The notes beneath the pieces were generated by a model that saw only the letters and a list, made by a program, of their open reading frames with translations, made no database searches and had not been told where the DNA came from. Below are positions 48,130 through 57,150 of a stretch of 64,000 nucleotides of DNA, piece after piece. The stretch covers positions 644,001 to 708,000 of the forward strand of contig NZ_JAOQNH010000001.1 of assembly GCF_025961205.1 (NCBI RefSeq). The letters run 5' to 3'. How positions within the stretch are numbered: position 1 is the first letter of the stretch; every line of letters starts with the position of its first letter. The DNA comes from Azospirillum fermentarium (GTDB lineage: Bacteria; Pseudomonadota; Alphaproteobacteria; Azospirillales; Azospirillaceae). The position numbers and the translations under genes were made by a program.

Positions 48130-48499
48130 CGGTGGCCTATGGGGGTGGATCGGTGCGGAGGATGCGGCGGGGAACGGCTGGTCCAGCCTCGGGGAGAGGC
48201 CGAACGGGGGCGCGCCAGCGGCGGAAACCGCCGTGCGCCGAGCCTGCCGGGCATAATGCGACCGGAACGCCGGATATAGAGGTGAGGCCCGCCAGGACCG
48301 GACGGCCCTGCAGGTAGGGAGATGGTTATCCCAACATCCCTGACAAGTCAAACAAAAGACGGATCATTCGTTCTTCCACGTCATACACATTTGGCACAGG
48401 GCGGGGATGCGGGCAGCGCAAAGAGCCGCACCCCCTGTTTCCCCCGCGTCCTTTTGCCTACGTACACCAGGCATCCCGCAACCACCGGAAGGCACGGCC
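48130..48499. other. Divergent region between rho and the P-type ATPase gene
   Basis: A 370-base gap. The rho leader contains a nested hairpin (outer arms 48209-48213 with 48235-48239, inner GGCGG-AAA-CCGCC at 48220-48232). A weak promoter pair pointing to rho (TTGACT at 48351-48346, GATAAC at 48330-48325, 15-base spacer) is possible. No gene is supported. Confidence 0.45.
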
Positions 48500-51157
48500 A
48501 TGGACGATGCCCGCCCCCATTCTGCCCCCCACCCCCACCCATGGCACGCCCGCGATCCCGACGAGACCGCCGGTCATCTGGACAGCCCCCGCCACGGGCT
48601 GGACAGTGCCGAGGCCGCGGCCCGGCTGGACCGCCACGGCCCCAACCGGCTGACCCCGCCGCCCAAGCGCCCCGGGTGGAAGCGGCTGCTGAGCCAGTTC
48701 GACAACGCGCTGATCTATGTGCTGCTGGCCGCCGGGGCGGTGGCCCTGGCCCTGGGCGAAACGGCGGACGCGGCGGTGATCGCCGGGGTGGTCGTCATCA
48801 ACGCCGTCATCGGGTACGTGCAGGAGGGCAAGGCGGAACAGGCGCTCGACGCCATCCGCGCCATGCTGTCGCCCCAGGCGGCGGTGCTGCGCGGCGGGCG
48901 GCCCTGCACCATCCCGGCGGAAGAGCTGGTGCCCGGCGACCGGGTGCTGCTGGCCTCGGGCGACCGGGTGCCCGCCGACCTGCGGCTGGTCCATGCCAAG
49001 GGCCTGCGCGTGCAGGAGGCGGCTTTGACCGGGGAATCCGTGCCGGTGTCCAAGACGGTGGCGCCGGTGGCGCCCGATGCCCCCCTGGGCGACCGCACCA
49101 GCATGGCCTTTTCCGGCACGCTGGTGACCGAGGGGCAGGGACAGGGCATCGTGGTGGCCACCGGCGACCACACCGAACTGGGCCGGGTCGGGCGCATGCT
49201 GGCCAAGGTGGAAAGCCTGACCACGCCGCTTCTGGCCCAGATGGACCGCTTCGGGCGGCTGCTGACGGTGGCGATCCTCGGCGTGACGGTGGCGGTCTTC
49301 GCCTTCGGCGCCCTCGTCCAGGGGGAGCCGTGGGTGGATATGGTGATGGCGGCGGTGGCGCTCGCCGTGGCGGCGATCCCGGAGGGGCTGCCGGCGGTGA
49401 TGACCATCACGCTGGCCATCGGCGTCACCCGCATGGCCCGGCGCAACGCCATCATCCGCCGCCTGCCGGCGGTGGAAACGCTGGGGTCGGTGGGGGTGAT
49501 CTGTTCCGACAAGACCGGCACGCTGACCCGCAACGAACTGACGGTGCAGGCCGCCGTGACGCCCGCGGTGTCCTATGAGGTCGAGGGCATCGGCTATGCG
49601 CCCGAGGGGCGGGTCTGCAGCGCCGGCCAGCCGGCGGAAAACGACGGCGCCCTGACCGAACTGGCCCGCGCCGCCCTGCTGTGCAACGACGCCGGTCTGA
49701 GCCGGGGGGAGGACGGGGCGTGGTGCGTCACCGGCGACCCCACCGACGGGGCGCTGCTGGTCTTCGCCCGCAAGGCGGGGCTGGACCCCGCCCGCGAAAC
49801 CGCCGCCCTGCCCCGTCACGACACCATCCCGTTCGAGTCCGAACGGGGGTGGATGGCGGTTCTGCAGCGGGTGGTGGCGGACGGCGGCGGCATCCTCTAC
49901 GTCAAAGGCGCCCCGGAACGCATCCTGCCCCACTGCAGCGGCATCGACCCTGCCGCTTGGGCCGGACGGGTGGAGACCATGGCCGCCCAGGGGCTGCGGG
50001 TGCTGGCGCTTGCCCGCCGCACCCACCCCACCTGCCCCGCGGAGGCGGACGGCATCGGCGACGGGCTGGAGTTCCTCGGCCTCTGCGGCCTGATCGACCC
50101 GCCGCGGGAGGAGGCCCGGGCCGCGGTGGCCGAGTGCCGCCGGGCCGGCATCGCGGTCAAGATGATCACCGGCGATCACGCCGCCACCGCCGTCGCCATC
50201 GCCCGCCGCTTCGGACTGGCCGAGGATGGCCGGGTGCTGACCGGGGCCGATCTCGACCGGCTGGACGACGCGGGTCTGCAGGATGCTGCCCTGGATACCG
50301 ACGTGTTCGCCCGCACCGCCCCCGAACACAAGCTGCGGCTGGTCACCGCCCTGCAGGCCGGCGGCCTGACGGTGGCGATGACCGGCGACGGGGTGAACGA
50401 CGCCCCGGCCCTCAAACGCGCCGACGTCGGCGTGTCCATGGGCATCATGGGCACCGAGGCGGCGAAGGAGGCCGCCGACATGGTGCTGGCCGACGACAAT
50501 TTCGCCAGCATCGCCCACGCGGTGGAAGAGGGGCGCACCGTCTACGCCAACCTGCGCAAGACCATCCTGTTCCTGCTGCCCACCAACGGCGGGCAGGCGC
50601 TGGTGATCCTGGCGGCGGTGCTGGCGGGCGGCACCCTGCCCATCACCCCGGTGCAGATCCTGTGGATCAACATGGTGACCGCGGTGACGCTGGGTCTGGC
50701 CCTGGCGTTCGAACCGGCGGAGCCGGGCATCATGGCCCAGCCGCCCCGCCCGCCGCGGGAACCGATCCTGCCCCTGCCCTGGGCCGGGTACATGGCGGTG
50801 GTGGCCGGGCTGCTGGTCGCAGCCAGCTACGGGCTGTTCCTGTACCACCAGGGCGAAGGGGCCGAGGTCGCCCGCACGGTGGCGGTGAACGCCCTGGTGG
50901 CGGGGGAGATCGGGTTTCTGTTCAACGCCCGCACCGGGCTGGGTCCGGTGTGGCGGGGCACCCGCCCCGGACGGGCGGCGTGGATCAGCGCCGGCCTGAT
51001 CGTCGGGCTGCAGGCGGCCTTCACCCACGCCCCACCGCTGCAGGCCCTGTTCGGCACCACCGGCCTGAGGGCCGATGACTGGCTGACCACCGCCGCCGCG
51101 GGGGTGGCGGTGTTCCTGCTGGCCGAAGCCGCCAAGCCCCTGTTCAGAAGGGCTTGA
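48500..51157 (+). CDS. P2-type cation-transporting ATPase
   Basis: An 885-residue HAD-type ion pump. The actuator motif is LTGESVPVSK, the membrane motif PEGLPAVMTITLAIGV carries the ion-site acidic and proline residues, and phosphorylation occurs at DKTGTLT. The hinge MTGDGVNDAPALKRADVG is intact, and about ten helices are expected. The PEGLP helix and length place it with P2 (Ca2+, Na+ or K+-like) pumps; the ion is not certain. GGAAGG lies upstream of ATG 48500. Its 3' end overlaps the convergent hemJ gene by 14 bases. Confidence 0.92.
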   Translation: MDDARPHSAPHPHPWHARDPDETAGHLDSPRHGLDSAEAAARLDRHGPNRLTPPPKRPGWKRLLSQFDNALIYVLLAAGAVALALGETADAAVIAGVVVINAVIGYVQEGKAEQALDAIRAMLSPQAAVLRGGRPCTIPAEELVPGDRVLLASGDRVPADLRLVHAKGLRVQEAALTGESVPVSKTVAPVAPDAPLGDRTSMAFSGTLVTEGQGQGIVVATGDHTELGRVGRMLAKVESLTTPLLAQMDRFGRLLTVAILGVTVAVFAFGALVQGEPWVDMVMAAVALAVAAIPEGLPAVMTITLAIGVTRMARRNAIIRRLPAVETLGSVGVICSDKTGTLTRNELTVQAAVTPAVSYEVEGIGYAPEGRVCSAGQPAENDGALTELARAALLCNDAGLSRGEDGAWCVTGDPTDGALLVFARKAGLDPARETAALPRHDTIPFESERGWMAVLQRVVADGGGILYVKGAPERILPHCSGIDPAAWAGRVETMAAQGLRVLALARRTHPTCPAEADGIGDGLEFLGLCGLIDPPREEARAAVAECRRAGIAVKMITGDHAATAVAIARRFGLAEDGRVLTGADLDRLDDAGLQDAALDTDVFARTAPEHKLRLVTALQAGGLTVAMTGDGVNDAPALKRADVGVSMGIMGTEAAKEAADMVLADDNFASIAHAVEEGRTVYANLRKTILFLLPTNGGQALVILAAVLAGGTLPITPVQILWINMVTAVTLGLALAFEPAEPGIMAQPPRPPREPILPLPWAGYMAVVAGLLVAASYGLFLYHQGEGAEVARTVAVNALVAGEIGFLFNARTGLGPVWRGTRPGRAAWISAGLIVGLQAAFTHAPPLQALFGTTGLRADDWLTTAAAGVAVFLLAEAAKPLFRRA

Positions 51158-51572
51158 CGATGACGAAGATGACGATGGCGATCATCAGGACCGTCGGCAC
51201 CTCGTTCACCACGCGGTAATAGCGCGGGCTGCGGGTGTTGCGGTCCTCGGCGAACTCCCGGCGGGAGCGGGCCAGCAGCCCGTGCACCGCCAGCAGGCCC
51301 AGCACGCAGGTCAGCTTGGCGTGCAGCCACCCCTGCTTCAGCCATTCCGGCGTCATCACCAGCATGGCGATGCCGAAGATCAGGCTGGCGATCATGGCCG
51401 GGGTGGTGATGGCCTTCAGCAGCCGCCGTTCCATCACCTTGAACGTCTCCGACGCCTCCGACCCCGGTGCGGCGCTGGCGTGATAGACGTAGAGCCGCGG
51501 CAGGTACAGCATCCCCGCCATCCAGGCGATGACGCTGATGACGTGCAGCGCCTTGATCCACAGATAAAGCAT
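51144..51572 (-). CDS. hemJ: Protoporphyrinogen IX oxidase HemJ
   Basis: HemJ oxidises protoporphyrinogen IX to protoporphyrin IX, the step before ferrochelatase. This 142-residue membrane protein has four helices and the family's conserved His in KALHVISVIAWMAGMLYLPRLYVYH (about residues 8-31) plus a C-terminal YRVVNEVPTVLMI. ATG at 51572 is chosen because MLYLWIKALH starts the family. hemH and hemE lie upstream on the same strand, so three late heme genes are together. Confidence 0.93.
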   Translation of the reverse strand: MLYLWIKALHVISVIAWMAGMLYLPRLYVYHASAAPGSEASETFKVMERRLLKAITTPAMIASLIFGIAMLVMTPEWLKQGWLHAKLTCVLGLLAVHGLLARSRREFAEDRNTRSPRYYRVVNEVPTVLMIAIVIFVIVKPF

Positions 51573-51598
51573 CGCGTTTCCCCTGATTGATACCGCCC

Positions 51599-52627
51599 TT
51601 ACCGCTGCGGACAGCCCGTGAACCCTGCAGGGCACAGCCGCCCGCCGTTCTGGGAGCACAGACCGGGGCGCTGCAGGCTGGCGTGCACCAGCCCGGCCAG
51701 ACCGTTGATGAAGGCGGGATCGTCCCCCACCGTCGGCACGACGGCAAAGTACGGCACGCCGCATTCCTGCGCCAGATGGCGGTATTCAATGCCCAGCTCC
51801 ACCAGCGTTTCCGAATGCTCGGAGACGAAGGCGATGGGGACCACCACCACCGGCACGCCGTCGCGGCCCGCCCGCTCGATCTCGGCATCGGTGGCCGGGC
51901 CGATCCATTCCAGCGGCCCCACACGGCTCTGGTAGCTGTTCAGCCAGTCCAGGCCGGGGATCTGCAGCGCCGCGGCCAGCGCCGCCGCGGTGCGCTCGCA
52001 CTGATGCTGATACGGGTCGCCACGCTCCACCACCTTTTTGGGCAGCCCATGGGCGGAGAACAGCACCCGCGGCGTGCCGTGGGCCGCTGCCGCGTCATAG
52101 GCCGGGCGCACCAGCCCCGCCATGGCGGCGATGAACCCCGCCTCGCTGGGGTAGCAGCAAACGGTGTGGGTGGGAACCTGCAGCCCCGCCTGGGCCGCCG
52201 CCGCCGTCCACGCCGTGACCGACGAGCCGGTGGTGGTGGTGGAGAACTGCGGGTAGAGCGGCAGCAGCACGATGCGGTCGGGCGCGAACGCCGTCACCTC
52301 CGCCACCGCCTGCTCGGTGAAGGGGTGCCAGTAGCGCATGGCGATGAAGCAGCGCACTTCTTCCCCCGGTGCCTGCAGCGCCGCCTGCAGCGCCGCGGCC
52401 TGCGCCTGGGTGTTGGGCAGCAGGGGTGAGCGGCCGCCCAGATGGGCGTAGATGGCCTGGGCCGCCTTGTCCCGCCGGCGGGAGATCAGCCGGGCCAGAA
52501 CCCACCGCACCGGCCCCGGCACCTGCAGGATGGCCGGATCGCTGAACAGGTTCCGGAGAAACGGGCGGACGGCCTGGGGGCTGTCGGGGCCACCCAGGTT
52601 GAACAGGACGACGGCGGTGCGGGACAT
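51599..52627 (-). CDS. hemH: Ferrochelatase
   Basis: HemH inserts Fe2+ into protoporphyrin IX as the last step of heme synthesis. The 342-residue protein shows the opening VVLFNLGGPDSPQAVRPFLRNLF, the active-site His in LFSAHGLPKKVVERGDPY, and the VVVPIAFVSEHSETL region. It lies between hemE and hemJ, 26 bases before hemJ, and is probably cotranscribed with it. Four Cys occur in the last 40 residues, possibly a [2Fe-2S] site. Confidence 0.96.
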   Translation of the reverse strand: MSRTAVVLFNLGGPDSPQAVRPFLRNLFSDPAILQVPGPVRWVLARLISRRRDKAAQAIYAHLGGRSPLLPNTQAQAAALQAALQAPGEEVRCFIAMRYWHPFTEQAVAEVTAFAPDRIVLLPLYPQFSTTTTGSSVTAWTAAAAQAGLQVPTHTVCCYPSEAGFIAAMAGLVRPAYDAAAAHGTPRVLFSAHGLPKKVVERGDPYQHQCERTAAALAAALQIPGLDWLNSYQSRVGPLEWIGPATDAEIERAGRDGVPVVVVPIAFVSEHSETLVELGIEYRHLAQECGVPYFAVVPTVGDDPAFINGLAGLVHASLQRPGLCSQNGGRLCPAGFTGCPQR

Positions 52628-52719
52628 GATGGGCAGGCTTCACGGGGTCAGGCTGTGGCAGGGCCGTTTCCGGCCCGCCTAAGCTGGGGTGGAAGCGCCC
52701 GCTTGTCCAGCCCCTTCCC

Positions 52720-53766
52720 TTACCGCCACTCCGGCCAGGTGCGCAGCAGGCGGGTCAGTTCGGCCACGTTGTCGGGCGGGGTCACCTGGGTGATGCCGTG
52801 GCCGAGGTTGAAGACGAACGGCCCGTCGTTCAGCGCCGACAGGATCCCGTGCACCGCGTCCTGCAGCGCTTGCCCGCCGGTCACCAGCAGGATCGGGTCC
52901 AGGTTGCCCTGCACCGGCAGACGGGGCTGCAGGGTCTTCGCCGCCCACGACACCGGGATCATGGTGTCCAGCCCCACCGCGTCCACGCCCGTCTCGGCGG
53001 CGTAGGCCTCGTACATCAGCCCGGCGGCGCGGGGGAAGCCGATCACCGGCACTGCAGGGTGGCGCGCCTTCAGCCCGGCGACGATGCGGCGGGTCGGCTC
53101 GATCACCCAGCGGCGGAAGGCGGTTTCCGGCAGCACGCCGGCCCAGGAGTCGAAAAGCTGGACCACCTCCGCCCCCGCCTGGATCTGGCGGGACAGGTAT
53201 TCGGTCGTCGATTCCACCAGCAGGTCCATGAGCTTGGCGAAGCCTGCAGGGTCGCCGTAGGCCCACGACTTGATGTGGCTGTATTCCTTGGACCCGCCGC
53301 CCTCGACCATGTAGCTCGCCACGGTCCACGGCGCGCCGGCAAAGCCGATCAGCGTCGTCTCCTTCGGCAGTTCACGGGACAGCCGGCCGACCGTCTCGTA
53401 GACCGGCGCCAGCGTCTCGTGGAAGCGCTCCATGGACAGGCGCTGCAGCCCCGCCACCGTGCGCACGGGATCGAGCTTCGGCCCCTCGCCCTCCAGATAG
53501 GCCAGCGGCTGGCCAAGCGCGTGGGGAACCACCAGAATATCGGAGAACAGGATGGCCGCGTCCATGCCGTACCGGCGGATCGGCTGCAGGGTCACCTCCA
53601 CCGCCAGATCCGGGTTGTAGCACAGGTCGAGGAAGCCGCCGGCCTTGGCCCGCACCGCCCGGTATTCCGCCAGATAGCGGCCCGCCTGACGCATGAGCCA
53701 GAACGGAGGCCGGGTCTGGGTCTGACCGGCAAGGGCGGCGAGCATCGGCTTGGACGTATCAGGCAC
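52720..53766 (-). CDS. hemE: Uroporphyrinogen decarboxylase
   Basis: HemE removes four carboxyl groups from uroporphyrinogen III to give coproporphyrinogen III. The 348-residue barrel has the N-terminal [17 protein letters not shown] (about 20-36), the catalytic Asp in [15 protein letters not shown], and [22 protein letters not shown]. The start is GTG at 53766. It borders the presumed replication origin and is read away from it, exactly as in Caulobacter crescentus where hemE flanks the origin. Confidence 0.97.
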   Translation of the reverse strand: MPDTSKPMLAALAGQTQTRPPFWLMRQAGRYLAEYRAVRAKAGGFLDLCYNPDLAVEVTLQPIRRYGMDAAILFSDILVVPHALGQPLAYLEGEGPKLDPVRTVAGLQRLSMERFHETLAPVYETVGRLSRELPKETTLIGFAGAPWTVASYMVEGGGSKEYSHIKSWAYGDPAGFAKLMDLLVESTTEYLSRQIQAGAEVVQLFDSWAGVLPETAFRRWVIEPTRRIVAGLKARHPAVPVIGFPRAAGLMYEAYAAETGVDAVGLDTMIPVSWAAKTLQPRLPVQGNLDPILLVTGGQALQDAVHGILSALNDGPFVFNLGHGITQVTPPDNVAELTRLLRTWPEWR

Positions 53767-53819
53767 CGGCAGGCATCCTTCGTTTCAGAAAACGCGACGG
53801 GTTTCTACACACCCCTACT

Positions 53820-53850
53820 CACTATTCTTTTTATAGATAGAAAGGAAGAG
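53820..53850. other. AT-rich tract, possible DNA unwinding element
   Basis: The most AT-rich part of the hemE/ppsR gap, containing CTATTCTTTTTATAGATAG. It sits at the hemE side of the DnaA boxes, as expected for an unwinding element, but this is inference only. Confidence 0.4.
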
Positions 53851-53898
53851 GATGAGATGGATGCCTGTGGGAATCGTGAATCCCCTCTAACCCCGGAT

Positions 53899-53907
53899 TC
53901 ATCCACA
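53899..53907 (+). promoter_or_regulatory. DnaA-box-like site 1
   Basis: TCATCCACA differs from TTATCCACA at one base. It forms an inverted pair with site 2. Confidence 0.5.
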
Positions 53908-53942
53908 CTGCGTCTGCAGCTTACGGCCCGATCCGGCCTACC

Positions 53943-53951
53943 TGTGGATGA
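53943..53951 (-). promoter_or_regulatory. DnaA-box-like site 2
   Basis: TGTGGATGA is the exact inverse of site 1, 35 bases away, with one mismatch to the consensus. Confidence 0.5.
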
Positions 53952-54144
53952 CTCCGGGCATTTATGCCACAGATGGCGGAAACACAGGGGCTTCAACGGT
54001 GGGTGAATCGGGGATAAGCTGCAGCCGCAGCCACCCGGAAACCAGAATCCCCCAGCTTCCGAACAGGCCGGGGATTCTGTCCCACTGGGTGTGGTCCGGG
54101 GTGTGGGGAGTCCCGCCGATGGGGATTATTCCACCCCATACCGC

Positions 54145-54153
54145 TTTTCCACA
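54145..54153 (+). promoter_or_regulatory. DnaA-box-like site 3
   Basis: TTTTCCACA, one mismatch to TTATCCACA, near the ppsR end of the gap. Confidence 0.45.
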
Positions 54154-54166
54154 CCTTTGGCCGGTT

Positions 54167-54175
54167 TTCTCCACA
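54167..54175 (+). promoter_or_regulatory. DnaA-box-like site 4
   Basis: TTCTCCACA, one mismatch to TTATCCACA, 13 bases after site 3 in the same orientation. Confidence 0.45.
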
Positions 54176-54189
54176 AGATTTGGCGGACC

Positions 54190-55065
54190 ATGAAAGAGTT
54201 CCATCTGCATCTGGTTTCGGATGCCACCGGCGAAACCATCAACAGCGTGGCGCGGGCCTGCGTGATCCAGTTCGATCAGGTCCGGCCCACCGAGCATTTC
54301 TGGAATCTGGTCCGCACCGACCGCCAGCTCGATCTGGTGCTGGAGGGCATCCGCGAGCACCGCGGGCTGGTGATGTTCACGCTGGTGGATGAGAAGCTGC
54401 GCCGCCGGCTGCAGGACTTCTGCCGTGCCGAACAGGTGCCGTGCATCCCGGTGCTGGACCCGCTGATCAACGCGCTGGCTGCCTTCCTGGGCGAGGAATC
54501 CCAGCGGCAGCCGGGCCGCCAGCACGCGCTCGACGCCGAATATTTCGGGCGCATGGACGCCATGGACTTCGCCCTGACCCACGACGACGGCCAGTCCTCG
54601 TGGGATCTGCACGAGGCCGACGTGGTGCTGCTGGGCGTGTCGCGCACGTCCAAGACCCCCACCTGCATCTACCTTGCCAACCGCGGGGTGAAGGCGGCCA
54701 ACATCCCGGTGGTGCCCGGCTGCCCCCTGCCGCCGGAGCTGTTCCAGCTCACCCGGCCCCTGATCGTCGGCCTGACCAAGGATCCCGACCGGCTGGTGCA
54801 GATCCGCCGCAACCGGCTGAAGCTGTTGAACCAGAGCGAGCAGTCCACCTATGTGGACCCCGAGGATGTGCGGCAGGAGGTGATCGACGCCCGCCGGCTC
54901 TACACCCGCAACGGCTGGGCGGTGATCGACGTCAGCCGCCGGTCCATCGAAGAGACGGCGGCGGAAATCATGATGCTGTTGGCCAAACGCCAGAGCGGCG
55001 CCTTTGCCGGAGTCAACCCCGGCGGGGTGCTGCCGGGCGGCGGCGGTGGGAGCAAACCGTCGTGA
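54190..55065 (+). CDS. ppsR: Pyruvate, water dikinase / PPDK regulatory protein (DUF299 family)
   Basis: A 291-residue kinase/pyrophosphorylase that switches PEP synthase or pyruvate phosphate dikinase by phosphorylating a threonine. The family opening FHLHLVSDATGETINSVARA (about 4-23) and the P-loop-like GVSRTSKTPTCIYLA (about 152-166) are clear. ATG at 54190 begins the conserved region. It is the RP001 homologue that flanks the origin in Caulobacter and Rickettsia. Its stop overlaps the maf start (GTGA). Confidence 0.93.
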   Translation: MKEFHLHLVSDATGETINSVARACVIQFDQVRPTEHFWNLVRTDRQLDLVLEGIREHRGLVMFTLVDEKLRRRLQDFCRAEQVPCIPVLDPLINALAAFLGEESQRQPGRQHALDAEYFGRMDAMDFALTHDDGQSSWDLHEADVVLLGVSRTSKTPTCIYLANRGVKAANIPVVPGCPLPPELFQLTRPLIVGLTKDPDRLVQIRRNRLKLLNQSEQSTYVDPEDVRQEVIDARRLYTRNGWAVIDVSRRSIEETAAEIMMLLAKRQSGAFAGVNPGGVLPGGGGGSKPS

Positions 55066-55658
55066 CGCCTCTGATCCTCGCCTCGGCCTCGCGGACGCGG
55101 GCCGGGATGCTGGAGCGGGCCGGGGTCACCGTCATTTGCGATCCCGCGGACGTGGACGAGGATGCGGTCAAGGCCGCGGGCCGGGCCGGCGGCTGCAGTG
55201 TCGAACAGGTGGCCGAACGGCTGGCCGAGGCCAAGGCCAGCACCGTGGCCGTGCGCCATCCCGGCGCCCTGGTGCTGGGCGCCGACCAGATGCTGGATTG
55301 TGAAGGACGGTGGTTCGACAAGCCTGCGGGGCGGGCCGGGGCGGCGGACCAGCTCCGCCGCTTGCGCGGCCGCACCCACCGGCTGGTCAGCGCCGCGGCG
55401 GTGGTGCAGGACGGCGCGGTGGTGTGGCGGGGCATCGACGACGCCCGCCTGACCATGCGGGCCTTTACCGACGGCTTTCTCGACGGCTATCTGCAGGGCT
55501 GCGGCGACGGCGTGCTGTCGTCGGTGGGCGCCTATCATCTGGAAGGGTTGGGGGCGCAGCTTTTCGAGCGGGTGGAGGGGGACTTCTTCACCATCCTCGG
55601 CCTGCCGCTGCTGCCGCTCTTGGGTTTCTTGCGCGAACGGGGGATCGTGACACCATGA
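55062..55658 (+). CDS. maf: Maf-like nucleoside triphosphate pyrophosphatase
   Basis: A 198-residue house-cleaning enzyme that hydrolyses non-canonical nucleotides such as dTTP/UTP or m7GTP. The opening is ILASASRTRAGMLERAG (about 4-20), the catalytic Asp is in VLGADQMLDCEG, and the substrate loop is KPAGRAGAADQLRRLRGRTH. The start is GTG at 55062, overlapping the ppsR stop; the stop overlaps the aroE ATG. Which Maf subtype it is cannot be decided by eye. Confidence 0.9.
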   Translation: MTPLILASASRTRAGMLERAGVTVICDPADVDEDAVKAAGRAGGCSVEQVAERLAEAKASTVAVRHPGALVLGADQMLDCEGRWFDKPAGRAGAADQLRRLRGRTHRLVSAAAVVQDGAVVWRGIDDARLTMRAFTDGFLDGYLQGCGDGVLSSVGAYHLEGLGAQLFERVEGDFFTILGLPLLPLLGFLRERGIVTP

Positions 55659-56494
55659 TGTTGAGTGGCAAGGCCAAGGTGGCCGGGGTGATGGGCTGGC
55701 CGGTGGGGCATTCACGCTCGCCCCGGCTGCACGGCCATTGGCTGGAGCGTTACCGCATCGACGGCGCCTATGTGCCCCTGTCGGTTTCACCGGACCGGGC
55801 GGATGTTGCCATCCGCGCCCTGCCCGCCCTGGGCTTCCGCGGCTGCAACGTCACGGTTCCTCATAAAGAGGTGGCGGCGGCCACCGTGGATGTGATGGAC
55901 GCCACCGCCCGGCGGGCCGGGGCGGTCAACACCATCGTCGTCGGCGCCGACGGCATGCTGACCGGCAGCAACACCGACGGCTTCGGCTTTCTGGAAAACC
56001 TGCGCGACGGGGCTGCAGGGTGGCAGGCGGAAACCGGCCCGGCGGTGGTGATCGGGGCCGGCGGTGCCTCGCGGGCCATCGTCGCCGCCCTGCTGGACGC
56101 CGGCGCGCCCGAGGTGCGCCTGACCAACCGCACCCGCGAACGGGCGGAGGTGCTGGCGGCGGAGATCGGCGGTGCCGTCACTGTGGTCGATTGGGTTTCA
56201 CGTGAAACGGCGCTGGACAGTGCCGCCCTGGTGGTCAACACCACCACGCAAGGCATGCATGGGGAGCCGTCGCTGGACCTGCGTCTCGACGCCCTGCCCC
56301 GCACTGCGGTAGTGACCGACATCGTGTACACGCCGCTGATGACGCCGCTGCTGCACGACGCCCACGCCCGCGGCAACCGCATCGTGGACGGTCTGGGGAT
56401 GCTGCTGCATCAGGCCCGCCCCGGCTTCGCCGCCTGGTTCGGCACCGAGCCGGTGGTGGACGAGGATCTGCGCCGCGCGGTTCTGGCCGGGTAA
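55655..56494 (+). CDS. aroE: Shikimate dehydrogenase
   Basis: AroE reduces 3-dehydroshikimate with NADPH in aromatic amino acid synthesis. The 279-residue protein has the substrate motifs GHSRSPRLHGHW and NVTVPHKE (catalytic Lys), then NTDGFGF and the NADP loop VIGAGGASRAI. Two in-frame ATGs are adjacent; the first overlaps the maf stop (ATGA). A perfect parS core lies inside its coding sequence, where GTTTCACGTGAAAC spells V-S-R-E-T. Confidence 0.96.
   Translation: MMLSGKAKVAGVMGWPVGHSRSPRLHGHWLERYRIDGAYVPLSVSPDRADVAIRALPALGFRGCNVTVPHKEVAAATVDVMDATARRAGAVNTIVVGADGMLTGSNTDGFGFLENLRDGAAGWQAETGPAVVIGAGGASRAIVAALLDAGAPEVRLTNRTRERAEVLAAEIGGAVTVVDWVSRETALDSAALVVNTTTQGMHGEPSLDLRLDALPRTAVVTDIVYTPLMTPLLHDAHARGNRIVDGLGMLLHQARPGFAAWFGTEPVVDEDLRRAVLAG
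56195..56208. promoter_or_regulatory. parS core site inside aroE
   Basis: GTTTCACGTGAAAC, a perfect 14-bp parS core (flanked G/G rather than T/A). It lies about 2.3 kb right of the presumed origin. Confidence 0.7.
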
Positions 56495-56502
56495 CCCGTA
56501 CG

Positions 56503-57123
56503 ATGATCGTCCTCGGCCTTACCGGGTCCATCGGCATGGGCAAGAGCACCGCCGCCCGGATGCTGCGGCGGATGGGGGTGCCGGTGTGCGATTCCGACGC
56601 CATCGTCCATGGGCTGCTGGCCCGTGGCGGGGATGCCGTGGCCCCCATCGCCGCCGCCTTCCCCGGCGTGGTGCGGGATGGGGTCGTGGACCGGCAGGCG
56701 CTGGGGGCGGCGGTGTTCGGCAACCCTGCCGCCCTGGCGCGGCTGGAGGCGATCATCCACCCGCGGGTGCGGGCGGCGCAGCGCCGGTTCCTGCGTATCC
56801 AGGCGCGGCGGCGGGTGCCGGTGGCGGTGCTCGACATCCCGCTGCTTTATGAGACGGGGGCGGACAAGCGGGTGGACGCGGTGATGGTGGTCAGCGCCCC
56901 CGCCGCCATCCAGCGCGCCCGCGTGCTGGCCCGCCCCGGCATGACGCCGGAGAAGCTGGCCGGCATCCTGGCCCGCCAGATGCCCGATGCCAAGAAACGG
57001 CGGCGGGCGGACTTCATCATTCCCAGCGGGCTGGGAAAGGCTTACACCGCAAGGGCTCTGCGGGAAATAATAACGCGGGCGAAACGTCTTTCGCCGCGGG
57101 TTTTCCGTAGAACGGGTGCGTAA
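56503..57123 (+). CDS. coaE: Dephospho-CoA kinase
   Basis: CoaE phosphorylates the ribose 3'-OH of dephospho-CoA, the last step of coenzyme A synthesis. The P-loop GLTGSIGMGKST (about 5-16), DSDAIVHGLL and the lid/CoA region VLDIPLLYETGADKRVD are diagnostic. The 206-residue length is normal. It is 8 bases after aroE and just before dnaQ, the conserved order in Alphaproteobacteria. Confidence 0.95.
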   Translation: MIVLGLTGSIGMGKSTAARMLRRMGVPVCDSDAIVHGLLARGGDAVAPIAAAFPGVVRDGVVDRQALGAAVFGNPAALARLEAIIHPRVRAAQRRFLRIQARRRVPVAVLDIPLLYETGADKRVDAVMVVSAPAAIQRARVLARPGMTPEKLAGILARQMPDAKKRRRADFIIPSGLGKAYTARALREIITRAKRLSPRVFRRTGA

Positions 57124-57150
57124 CGATTTTCTCAGATGGGGTTGGCGGCG

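Larger units (their letters stand above)
53767..54189. other. Probable chromosomal replication origin (oriC) between hemE and ppsR
   Basis: A 423-base gap between divergent hemE and ppsR (DUF299/RP001), the position of the C. crescentus origin. It contains four DnaA-box-like 9-mers with one mismatch each to TTATCCACA, and a locally AT-rich tract near 53820-53850 with an inverted CTAT..ATAG. Several TGTGG/CCACA half-sites also occur. No coding frame is credible. The parS sites at 56195 and 63651 and the divergent gene directions support the assignment. Confidence 0.75.

Noticed and set aside
48458..51028. An 856-codon open frame antisense to the P-type ATPase
   Set aside because: The ATPase motifs on the other strand are complete; the antisense product is low-complexity.
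53962..53971. A fifth DnaA box (TTATGCCACA)
   Set aside because: It needs an insertion or two mismatches to fit the 9-mer, so it is not counted.
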